Shown piece after piece: positions 9,938 to 18,355 of a DNA stretch of 21,798 bases. The notes under the pieces were generated by a model, which saw only the letters and a program-made list of their open reading frames with translations, did no database searches and had not been told where the DNA came from. The translations under genes and the position numbers were made by a program. Origin of the DNA: Nemertoderma westbladi. Lineage: Eukaryota; Xenacoelomorpha; Nemertodermatida; Nemertodermatidae. Every line of letters starts with the position of its first letter. The first letter of the stretch is position 1. Location: positions 1 through 21,798 of the forward strand of contig JAUCBJ010008800.1 of the NCBI GenBank assembly GCA_032718475.1, in the 5' to 3' direction.

Positions 9938-10332
9938 AAATTTAATTTAAGTACTAATTCGAAAGTATTACTGTATTAGGATATTATTGGAATGTGGTGT
10001 GGAATGTTAGGAATGTATATGAATCAGCAGTCCGGTAGAGGTTTACATATTTAAAAGAACTGCCGAAATATAAGTTATATGAGTATTATTTGTTATGATT
10101 TCTACCATTATATTCTTCCACGCAAAGTTCCTAGTCCTATAGGTCCAATCAAAACATTATGTATATTGCCAATGGTTCAACGTAATCAAAGAGACGACGC
10201 TCTCCAGACACGCACGCAGCCAATCCCAGTGAAAAATGCACGCAAATAAGTAGTCATAAGTGATAATTCTAGAAAGGCTTTTCTGCGAATGTAGGCTATT
10301 GTGTAATTCATTTCAGTACCGGTCTGCCTAAC
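9938..10332. other. Intergenic, nothing recognised
   Basis: AT-rich to mixed sequence without a coding or structural signal. A single TTCTAGAA palindrome occurs at 10268-10275. Confidence 0.5.
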
Positions 10333-10534
10333 TGTCTGCACCAGGTGTCTGCACCAGGTGTCTGCACCAGGTGTCTGCACCAGGTGTCTGCACCAGGTGT
10401 CTGCACCAGGTGTCTGCACCAGGTGTCTGCACCAGGTGTCTGCACTAGGTGTCTGCACCAGGTGTCTGCACCAGGTGTCTGCACCAGGTGTCTGCACCAG
10501 GTGTCTGCACCAGGTGTCTGCACCAGGTGTCTGC
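10333..10534. repeat. 13-bp minisatellite, 15 full copies plus 7 bp
   Basis: The unit is tgtctgcaccagg, repeated head to tail for 202 bp. I see one substitution (cac to act) around 10445. Such uniformity points to recent expansion or ongoing homogenisation. Each junction creates CAGGTG, an E-box, and each unit contains GTCTG. The period is not a multiple of three and the unit has no stop in any frame, so long open frames appear on both strands; they are by-products of the repeat. Confidence 0.98.
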
Positions 10535-10674
10535 TTAACGTTTACACCCCAATTCCGCTTGGTTTATATCTTGATTATCAATAAAATAGTAACGTGAAAT
10601 ATTTATGGAGCGTATATTTGAGAATGTTGAAATAATGCGTTTAGTAGTGTGACCAGCGTCTTGAATTTCCGCTT

Positions 10675-11574
10675 ACCTCTAGCGGCAGACTGGAGAAATG
10701 CAGATCGACCACCTTCCTCAGAAAGACGCACCATGTGCTCTAGTACATATGCCAATATTCACTTTAAATAAATTAATATCAAGGAATTGGGGACAGTTAT
10801 ACATTTCGCCCTCTAGCGGCAGACTGGAGGACTCCAGACCGTTTACTGCCCACCAAAGACTCAGGCCGACTTCTACTACATATCTGCTACGTTTCAGCTT
10901 GAACGGATCATAAATAACGAGATGGGAGAAAGATTTCACTTTCAAACATTTCGCCCTCTAGCGGCAGACTGAAGAACTGCACACGGATTAGCCTTCAATT
11001 CAATTCAATTCAATTCCTTCTTTCAAAGTCACAGCTAATGGTCTAGTACACATCTGCCAAATTTCAGCATAAATGGATTAAAAGCAAAGAAATGGGAGGA
11101 CATTTAACGTTTAGACATGTGGCCCTCTAGCAGGAGACTATTGCTCTGATGGTGTCTGAAAGTCTCTCAAACGTCTCAACTTTAGCTCATATTGATACCT
11201 ACAAATTTTCAACTTGGCAGCTTTAAATCCGACAAAGTTATTAGCATGTCAAAATCGTAACGACGACAACGATTTCACTTTCAGACCTTTGGCCCTCTAG
11301 CGGCAGACTGGAGAACTGCAGATGGATTCGCCTCCTTTGAAAGTCACAGCTAATGGTCTAATACATATCTGCCAAGTTTCACCTTAAACGGATTAAAAGC
11401 AAAGAAATGGGAGGGCATTTAATGTTTAGACATGTGGCCCTCTAGCGGGAGACCATTGCACTGATGGTGTCTGAAAGTCTCTCAAAAATCTCAACTTTTG
11501 CTCATATTGATACCTACAAATTTTCAACTTGGCAGCTTTAAATCCGACAAAGTTATTAGCATGTCAAAATCGTA
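10675..11574. repeat. Degenerate 134-170 bp tandem satellite, six units
   Basis: Six units each begin with a version of ccctctagcggcagactgg. The ctcta starts are at 10677, 10811, 10956, 11125, 11295 and 11440. Two unit types exist. Type A carries gtcacagctaatggtcta and a ggattaaaagcaaagaaatgg-like stretch (10956 and 11295; more diverged at 10677 and 10811). Type B carries gatggtgtctgaaagtctct and aaatccgacaaagttattag (11125 and 11440). The order is A A A B A B, so an A-B pair has been duplicated (10956-11294 and 11295-11574 onward). The first A of the pair is lengthened by a short (attca)n run. Confidence 0.9.
10994..11016. repeat. Short (attca)n microsatellite inside a satellite unit
   Basis: About 4.6 copies of a 5-bp unit. 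It is absent from the sister unit at 11295 and accounts for that unit being 169 rather than 145 bp long. Confidence 0.85.
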
Positions 11575-11660
<86 letters not shown>

Positions 11661-11697
11661 AACGACGACGACGACAACGACGACGACGACGACGACA
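11575..11697. repeat. (ACG)n trinucleotide array, about 41 units
   Basis: Nearly pure acg repeats with a few interrupting aac triplets toward the right end. The array sits at the exact spot where the sister B-type satellite unit (about 11262-11274) has only acgacgacaacg, so it is an expansion of a pre-existing four-triplet seed. Poly-Asp and poly-Arg open frames across it are artefacts of the repeat. Confidence 0.97.
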
Positions 11698-11699
11698 AC

Positions 11700-12483
11700 T
11701 ATTTGCATAAATTGACCCACCCCCTAACAGTGTCAATTCGCTAAGGCTCCGCCAACTTCGTGGCTCGCCCCACAATAAGGCCCATAGCGCAGAGATAAAC
11801 GACCGGCTTAAGCCCAATTTGGAAAGCTTTAAGCACAATTTCCTTCTATTAACCGAATATTTGGAATAATCCACATAGACACAGAAAACGTGCCCCCGCG
11901 GATTACTCAAGGCTGTCTGCGTCAAGGTCGGACATGCATCATCAGTTTCGTGACGGCCATGATGGTTGAGCGACCTTTTCGGAACCCAAGCTGACAGTCT
12001 GGGATTACCAACGGATTCGGCCCAAGTATATAATCTGTGATACAGGATTGTAGTGTACGCTTTTAGCAGGCACAAGAGTAGAGCAATGCCCCGGTATGAG
12101 TTAGGAGAGCTCTTTGCACCCTTCCCTTTTTTGTAAAGGGGTAGACGATATGAGTTAAACCAGATAGCTGGGCAAACAGCTGCCGAGAAATATGATGAGA
12201 ATAGCGCTAGGAGAAACGGTTGAAGAACTCCAAAACCGAGCTTTAGTGACTCATTGGAGACACCATCTGGACCAGCAGCTTTGTGGTTCTTCAGCGAGTG
12301 GACAGCAGATGTAACTTCGGTCGCCTCTATTGGTTGATTGAGATCAGCTACTGGCTGCTCAGGTAACTCCGGGAGTTCCGTGTCAACATCCCTGGAAAGA
12401 AGCGAGCTAAAGTGAGAAGACCAGTCTTCGGCACAGACCTGTTGGGGTGCTGATTGATGACCTGCATTTAGCTCCCTAATTGG
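11700..12483 (-). pseudogene. Non-LTR retrotransposon fragment, RT N-terminal half
   Basis: On the minus strand the frame is open from 12483 leftward and reads as the first half of a LINE reverse transcriptase. It has LKNHKAAGPDGVSNESLK (fingers motif), LYKKGKG...SPNSYRGIAL, a TTILYHRLYTWAE helix, and motif A as VFCVYVDYSK with the catalytic Asp. In the usual SKAFDSVNR block two residues are missing (SKYSVNR), an in-frame 6-nt loss. Coding sense fades near 11750 and the fragment ends against the (ACG)n array, so the palm YADD half is absent. A stop lies just upstream of 12483. This is a dead, doubly truncated copy. Its clade (CR1/L2-like) is uncertain. Confidence 0.85.
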
Positions 12484-12616
12484 CTAGAGCTACAACATCA
12501 TATATAGGCATCCCCAAGCAGCCTTTAATCAGCCTTGATAGGCAGACTGTTGGTAGGAGTTCATTCACTCCCTATCCATCCTACTAGTATCGGCATGCTG
12601 CATTGCAGCTGCATTT
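12484..12616 (-). other. Spacer between two retrotransposon fragments
   Basis: 133 nt downstream, on the minus strand, of the RT C-terminal fragment at 12617-13606; probably that element's 3' untranslated tail. No poly(A) and no clear terminal microsatellite is visible. Confidence 0.4.
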
Positions 12617-13606
12617 TTAAGAATGCTGTGCCGGCTTGTCGACAAAATTGCGCCGCCACAACTCCCTATCACCCATGACATTTGCTAGATCATCCGCATC
12701 TTCAAGGCCAGTGTCCTTTAAGATGCATCTCAAGAAAGTCATGGGCTGCCCACCATGCTTATTCACTCCATGGGGCTGCCAAAGTACAAGATTATGCACT
12801 GGCTGGTCCTCACGGCGAAAGCAATGTCCTGCAAAGCGGAGGCGATTTTGTTCTAGTGTCAAGCTTGGGGGAACCAATGAGACACCTCCAATGTTATATA
12901 GTGTCTGGTTGGAGATGTGTGCATTGTACTTGACACAATGAACCCGGCGTAGCATTCTTGTGAATGTGCCATCCAGAGATTTGGTGTCCTCAGCAGTTAG
13001 AGCCCAGAATGGACTCCCATAGAGGAGTACTGGAACTACTGCTGCTCTAAATAATCGGACCTTAAGTTTCCGATTAATTCTCGGTGACTTCCAAATCCTG
13101 GAAAGCCTATTCAAGGCTGCCCATGCCTTTCCCTTACGTATTCGAAGGTCCTCACCTGACTTCCGGTTCCATGATCCCAGGTAACAGAAGTCGTCCACAT
13201 GCTCAAGCATACCATCCTTTGAGCTTATGCTCATCCGATCAGAGACTTGCTGAGAACTTTCAAAGTTAACTGTCAAAATGTTGGTCTTTCTGGAGTTAAT
13301 AAAAAGACCAACACTATAAGCAGCATGTTCTAATGAGCGGAGGAGCCGTTGGGCTCCCTCTAGTGATTCTGAGAGTACTCCTAAGTCATCAGCAAAGTCT
13401 AGATCAGTTAGGTACTTGGCAGGATTTCCTCGACTTCTGGAGCCAGTAGTTGGAGTTATCATCACCCCATCATCATTATGATGATCTAAGGACATGCGTA
13501 GAACATAGTCAACCACAATTATGAACAAGAATGGTGCAAGTGTGTCTCCTTGGAGGACGCCCCATAACACTTCAAATGGTTCTGTGTCACCGTCAACAGT
13601 AGACAC
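12617..13606 (-). pseudogene. 5'-truncated non-LTR retrotransposon, RT C-terminal half (RTE-like)
   Basis: A continuous 329-codon minus-strand frame. It has the block GVLQGDTLAPFLF, the catalytic FADD box in LTDLDFADDLG, the INSRKT block, FCYLGS, and the long thumb/C-terminal region with VVPVLLYGS, LDGTFTRMLRRVH, RLRFAGHC and DRELWRRNF near the end. This resembles RTE-type and related elements often annotated as endonuclease-reverse transcriptase. The frame is blocked by a stop just upstream of 13606, and no N-terminal RT or endonuclease precedes it, so the copy is truncated. The surviving part has no internal stop or frameshift, which suggests a fairly young insertion. Confidence 0.9.
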
Positions 13607-14500
13607 CTATCCATCCACTCATACTCCATGAAGGTGGAGGTGCGTGTGTGTTTGGGTATGCGGTCAATGACATCAATATTATTACTAAGTTATTATTATT
13701 ACTAAATTACTAAATTATTGTTTTACAAAATTGATTATTTGTGTAAGCTTACTTATTTGCTGTATTATTATTTAATCTAATTGTACATAATAGTTTTAAT
13801 AAATTATTTTACAAAATGTTTCCAATTCTTAGTTAGGCCCGCTACTTACGGGATCGTGTTAATTGGGCCGAATAAAAATTTCATGTCCGTCTGTCTGTCT
13901 GTCCGTCCACCGGTCCGTCCGTAATAAATAATTCATTCGTAAATAACTTTTGATGATTTTAACCATTTTCAACCAAATTTTGTATAGCTAGGCCTATACT
14001 AGAGAAAAATTGAGACGGAGTAAAATCCCTGTTAAAAATAGGGCAATTTTTTTTGTTAAAATTGGGGAAATTGGGAATTGTGGCACAGGCTATACGAATA
14101 TAAACCTCATCAACATAAATGAATTATACAAACGTGCATAGAAGCACATAAACTACATATTAAATTTCTCAAAATTACAGAAAAAACATTTTTTAAATGG
14201 GCTAATTAGTAATATCGGTACTACTGTACTGTAGTTATTACAATCTTTCTGGAAAAAGTCAAATTCGTCGCAGTGTTTCTACTGGGGTTTGTGTTTCTTT
14301 CGTGAAATTTATCCATTAAACACATGCGAACTGACGATTTAATATAGAGACCGGGTGGGCTTCCTTATCATTATAGTTTCACAGTTATTCATATGATTCT
14401 CACCTGCAGCATCCACTTCAAGGAATGGCTTGGATAATTGTCATTTTCATTAACAGATAAACTGATATTTTCTGTTGTAGCAACTGTAAAAACTTGTCAA
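13607..14500. other. Non-coding AT-rich stretch with a (C/T)CGT-type repeat
   Basis: No gene recognised. A pyrimidine-rich tetranucleotide-like run (gtctgtctgtct then gtccgtcc) spans 13884-13922. The flanking words (aataacttttgatgattttaa, accattttcaacc) have the look of a dispersed repeat, but I cannot name a family. The remainder is AT-rich with ttatta-type words. Confidence 0.5.
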
Positions 14501-14655
14501 CAATGCGGGCTAAATAAGTCAGGAACTCTTTTAGTTGCGTGGCGTGACAATTCCAATTCTGCCGTGCAATGTGAAGTCCACAATGCGGGCTAAATAAATC
14601 AGGAACTCTTTTAGTTGCGTGGCGTGTCAATTCCAATTCTGCCGTGCAATGTGAA
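14501..14655. repeat. 80-bp tandem duplication (two copies)
   Basis: Copy 1 starts at 14501 and copy 2 at 14581, both with caatgcgggctaaataa. Over about 75 aligned bases I count two substitutions (gtc/atc and gac/gtc). An open frame crosses both copies on the minus strand but shows no protein family features. Confidence 0.95.
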
Positions 14656-15159
14656 AAGATCGTAAGTCGCATTTTTCCAAAATTCACTTTTTTACTTTTT
14701 CTGGGTCTAAAAAAAGACCGTAAGTCATTTAAATTTATGTAAAAAACATGTGTTTTGTCATTGCATAGATAATAAGAAAACGCACTTACGGTTTTATTGA
14801 AATATGTGTCTTGAAATATGTATTTACATACAGGTTTTACAGTATAATGTAAAAACACCGTAAGTACAAAAAATTACCCTAAAGTCGGAATATTAATGGA
14901 AATTGAAAAATAATCACGTCGAAAAATTTCCCACCACCAATTGCGTAGGATTATAAAAAATTAGTAATTTACGGACATTTTAATTCAACAACCTGAAGGC
15001 AAACACTAATTTGCGTTTTACTCGAAAACTTGCGGTCTGTGTACATTCCACGGCAGAATTGCAGCGTACAAAGCATTGTGTCTGTGTGACAAATGATACC
15101 CTAAATGTCGCTTACCAGAAATAACAAGCAAGTAAACATTCGAAAAAAGGTCAATGATA

Positions 15160-15179
15160 GGGGGGGGGGGGGGGGGGGG
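15160..15179. repeat. Poly-G tract, 20 G
   Basis: An uninterrupted run of 20 G on the plus strand. Such tracts can fold into G-quadruplexes and are prone to length errors in assemblies, so the exact count is uncertain. Confidence 0.9.
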
Positions 15180-15271
15180 TGATTCCTTAGGATGATTCCA
15201 TATAGATGGAAAACGCAACATGGAAGACATACAACACCTAACAAAATGTGATGCCAATTAGATATGATAAA

Positions 15272-15337
15272 AATGTCGATTATATTTCGACATTAAGTTG
15301 AACATTTCAGGATAAAATATATCAATTTATTGATATA
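15272..15337. repeat. Two adjacent short hairpins
   Basis: aatgtcga / tcgacatt (15272-15279, 15287-15294; 8-bp stem, 7-nt loop) and tatatcaa / ttgatata (15318-15325, 15330-15337; 8-bp stem, 4-nt loop). No function is evident. Confidence 0.6.
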
Positions 15338-15714
15338 AACGATCTTCATTGCTTATTGACATACAGTTACATTTCTCACTTAATGGGGGTACTGACTGGA
15401 CACTGGACTGCATCTACGTAATAATAGACTTTAACTTTAAGTCACATTAAAATTAAAATCAATCTTTGAATATGAATGATTTATATTACAAGCAATCATA
15501 ATTAATTGTAATAGTAGCACCGTTTGAAACTGTATTTGTATAATATTGTTCAGAATATATTTTGTGTGAAACTTGAACGAAGACGTGGACAGTCGCGCTG
15601 AAGCTATAGAGAGCTTCTTTCGTGGTGCGCCAGCACCGCCAGCTAATATTTCATTTATAAAAATTAATAACGGTACCAATAATTATTTATATACCGATAA
15701 ACAGTTATTTACAT

Positions 15715-15728
15715 ATTTTCTGTTGCAG
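15715..15728 (+). other. Splice acceptor of the dehydrogenase terminal exon
   Basis: A pyrimidine-rich run followed by ttttctgttgcag ends at 15728. Reading on from 15729 continues the dehydrogenase frame upstream of the first ATG with two bases completing a split codon. Those extra residues (AFNKAETLMGGLNVVFNNAA) align well with the family, which supports this junction. Confidence 0.8.
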
Positions 15729-16396
15729 ATGCGTTTAATAAAGCGGAAACACTAATGGGCGGACTGAATGTCGTGTTTAACAACGCGGCAATTATAGATG
15801 AGACTAAGTACAACAAAATCCTAGAAGTGAACGTAGTGGGAACTATCAATGGGACTTACGTTGGCTTGAAACACATGAGTAAACTGCGAGGCGGGTCTGG
15901 TGGTCTCATAGTAAACACAGCCTCCCAACGTGTATTCGATGTACGATACGCGACGCCAGTGTACGCCTGCAGTAAGTCTGCGATAGTCGCCTTCACCCAA
16001 TCAGTAGTCACCTACCAAGGCTTCGATGACCACGGAGTTCGTATTAACAGTGTTTGTCCCTGCGCTATAGATACACCACTGCTTACGAGTCACTATGATA
16101 GCAACGCAGATGCGGAGGTCTATAAAACACTGGACGCCGTTGCACACCCGGCAGCCCAGGCCAAGTATTTCCAAGAAAATCGCCGTGAAGTGTATACGTC
16201 GTGCCCCCTAACGACACCGCAGGATGTTGCTAAAGTAATGTACAGGTTGTTACAGGAAGCAACGCCATCTAACGGGGATGCATTGTTTATAGACCGCGAC
16301 GAGGAACCAGTCATTGTCGACATGGTGCCGGTGGTAACCGGGAAACTGGGTAGCAAGCAAGTCTACGACGACCCGAAACCACTAAAGTTCAATTGA
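15729..16396 (+). CDS. Short-chain dehydrogenase, 15-hydroxyprostaglandin dehydrogenase-like, terminal exon
   Basis: C-terminal three quarters of a classical SDR oxidoreductase, which uses NAD(P) to interconvert alcohols and ketones in the cytosol. Visible motifs are NNAA (family NNAG, Gly replaced by Ala), the structural Asn in EVNVVG, a GTYVGLKHMSK stretch very like 15-PGDH, the catalytic Ser in VNTAS, the YACSK motif with catalytic Tyr and Lys, and VRINSVCPCAIDTP after it. The spacing and the words GTY.GL..MSK support a 15-PGDH-like (HPGD) assignment. The substrate is not proven, since many invertebrate paralogues exist. The residue three before the catalytic Tyr is Thr, where human HPGD has Gln as I recall it, so specificity may differ. 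The N-terminal Rossmann motif (TGxxxGxG, about 70 residues) is not in this exon and was not found upstream in the window. The stop is at 16394-16396; no AATAAA lies close downstream. Confidence 0.88.
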
Positions 16397-17034
16397 ATTA
16401 TGAAAAATAAGCGCAACAAATAATTCGTTAGGAACTAGAACATACACAAATTTACCATCATTGGTTATTATTAATTTAATCGAATGAAGCAATAACTTTC
16501 ATTTCCTAGTCTATTTGTTCGATGTAAACATATGATAGATTGATTTATTCATTATCAAACAGATAAACCCATGACCGACTCAAGATATCGTTGTTTTCAA
16601 TGTTATAATTATTGCCATATGGAAAAAAGGTATTTTTAGAGACTTTTCGTCGTAAAAAATGTATTAATTTACATAATATTTATTGATTTAATTTACATAT
16701 ATTAATAATATTTCAATATTTAATTACTAAATTAACAAAGTTATTGGTAAGTAATAATTACTAAACCACGACGATCTGCCGGCATGCAACGATCAACTGC
16801 TCGTAATAATTACACAAAAAAGAAACAAAAACTAACATTATAAAACACTACAAATTTATACACATTGCTAAATATATAATACATTTAAGAAAATTATTAA
16901 AATAGTCAAACACATACTCAATAACGAACACTGTAAGAACAAAAATTATCAATAATAAGTACAAAGTAGTATAAGTAGTACACAGACTATAATTCAAGGA
17001 AAATTACCTTTGGAGCATTAATACTACTACAGTA
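16397..17034. other. AT-rich intergenic DNA downstream of the dehydrogenase
   Basis: Includes the 3' UTR of the dehydrogenase. No canonical AATAAA is close; an ATTAAA word occurs near 16892. No other feature was recognised. Confidence 0.5.
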
Positions 17035-17226
17035 CTAGGTCGAACGAGCTGGGACAGTGGAAATGAGATCCTTCCAGACTTCCAGATTCTCCATAGCTGT
17101 CGCTATTTCGTTACTCCCAAGTCCATTATCCATTTCAAGTTGGTCTATATGTCATAGCCGGACGTCCACGGCTACGCCTTCCTTGAGTTGGTTTGTCAGG
17201 CTCGGCGTTTGTCATGTGTTGTCTCA
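17035..17226 (-). pseudogene. Non-LTR retrotransposon C-terminal tail, frameshifted
   Basis: On the minus strand, one frame reads QGRRSRGRPAMTY. About 1 nt later, in the next frame, it continues as IDQLEMDNGL...AMENLEVWKDLI and ends ARST before a stop at 17037-17035. The sequence GRP..TYIDQL...GL......AM.....W is the familiar end of the RT ORF in many LINE-type elements. The frame break near 17150 and the small size mark a dead relic. It is a different family from the tail at 12617-13606, which ends DRELWRRNF. Confidence 0.7.
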
Positions 17227-18051
17227 AGCTGATGTTTAGGCCCTTAGTATGTCTTGTGTAAATTCGTCGTTAAAGTGATTTCGTCAGTGCTTATGTCTCT
17301 CTATGGCATTCCCCCACCTTCGTTGATATGATTATTACCCATCAATAGATGTTGAAAAACTGATGTTGTACGCCTATTAACTCATCCAAACAGCGATACT
17401 CCCTTGTTCCCGAAATATTGTTTTAAGTCGTTAAATTATATTTTGCAGCCGGACTTGCAATGTGTATAATGGTTTGGTTATACTAAAGGAAATATAACCA
17501 TAACATCTAGTCTACTTCTACTAAAGTGGTCATAATAAACAGATGCAAAATAAAGACAATATTACAAAACAAAATATTAAAAATACTAAACACACAAATA
17601 CATATAACATTGTAAAGCCTATAAAAGTTAGCAATAATTACCGAATAATTTTCGGAGATCGGCAAACTTATATTACAAAATATTTGTTCGTTCTTCCATA
17701 TTATAAAGAACATTCGCCTTGGTCGAATTTAAAGTAATTGTCATTGCATTTCAAATTATTGATTCCTGCCAAAATAAATATTTCTTTAGATTTGGAGTTT
17801 ATAAAAGGTCAGGTTCCCCTCTGGTAACAAAAAATACAAATAAGCTACAATTTATGTTTCCAATTTAAAATTTCTAAATAAAGTTGGATTTAAAATTGAA
17901 ATTTGTTTACAAAATAATATGGACATTTTATATAATTAAGAATTTATATGGTACTGTAGGACATGGTGTACTGTATAGATCGTTTATAAAATGTTTACTG
18001 AAAATTTAAATGAAAAATTAACAAATTTGTAAAACATCCATCGTATTACGC
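17227..18051. other. AT-rich intergenic DNA, probable 3' UTR of the minus-strand gene
   Basis: No coding signal on either strand apart from short chance frames. The part next to 18051 would be the 3' UTR of the gene whose exon ends at 18052. I did not find a minus-strand AATAAA near it. Confidence 0.45.
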
Positions 18052-18355
18052 CTAAAGGTCGATGCATTCTACCTTAACGGATAAAACTGAGCTGGTGATT
18101 GGTTGTTGTGGGCTACTACAGTTATACCCAGGGGTGGTAGTCTGGGGTAGCAATGTACCCGGACTACCACTGAGACTTGTAGTGGACGGTAGGTAAGTGG
18201 TAGAGGAGAGCTTCGTGTTGGTTCGGATAGGTTGTCTGGGATCGCGTGTAGTCGAGGTTACGTTGGTTGTACTAGACACTCGAAGATCCTCTGGTTGTAG
18301 ACATAACTCGCCAGATTCATCGTAACCATGGCAATCATCCATTGCCATTGATTCA
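18052..18355 (-). CDS. Probable terminal coding exon, Ser/Thr/Pro-rich, unidentified gene
   Basis: On the minus strand ttattttgcag ends at 18356 and is followed by an open frame beginning with one base of a split codon, then ESMAMDDCHGYDE, to a TAG at 18054-18052 (about 100 residues). The acceptor, the GC content well above the AT-rich surroundings and the termination in unique sequence argue for a real exon. The N-terminal part is acidic (DD, DESGE, QPED). The middle is rich in Ser, Thr and Pro, with many Thr-Thr pairs and two NxT sites. The C-terminus reads VLSVKVECIDL, where VKVE fits a sumoylation consensus (hydrophobic-K-x-E). The composition resembles the disordered tail of a regulatory protein; secretion cannot be excluded. 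The upstream exons must lie to the right, and I could not find them. The function is unknown. Confidence 0.6.

Larger units (their letters stand above)
14656..15714. other. Probable intronic or upstream sequence of the dehydrogenase
   Basis: AT-rich, with no recognised gene. It contains four copies of the word (c)cgtaagt, near 14664, 14718 and 14857, and inverted near 14785. It also holds the poly-G tract at 15160-15179 and two small hairpins at 15272-15337. A GC-richer open stretch at about 15573-15655 could be a small exon of the dehydrogenase, but it lacks a Rossmann glycine motif and I cannot place its splice sites. Confidence 0.45.

Noticed and set aside
10333-10534. CRISPR array
   Set aside because: The 13-bp repeats are contiguous without spacers, and the window is eukaryotic.
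10186-10597. Four long open frames on both strands across the minisatellite, encoding 13-residue peptide repeats
   Set aside because: A 13-bp unit without stops is open in every frame; the peptides are by-products of the DNA repeat and have no start context or flanking coding sequence.
11529-11744. Poly-Asp (plus) and poly-Arg (minus) open frames
   Set aside because: Direct translation of the (ACG)n array. The poly-Arg stretch only extends a dead RT fragment.
11700-13606. The two RT fragments as one LINE element
   Set aside because: The C-terminal half lies 5' of the N-terminal half on the same strand, and each has its own truncation.
14418-14858. 146-codon minus-strand frame over the 80-bp duplication
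   Set aside because: It owes its length to the duplicated segment; composition and content show no family, splice or start signals.
15018-15257. 79-codon minus-strand frame with a run of prolines
   Set aside because: The proline run is the translation of the poly-G tract; nothing else supports coding.
15573-15655. Possible upstream exon of the dehydrogenase (frame reading NEDVDSRAEAIESFF)
   Set aside because: A faint resemblance to the segment after the Rossmann fold, but a stop lies just upstream in frame, no acceptor fits, and the donor would be arbitrary. Left as unproven.
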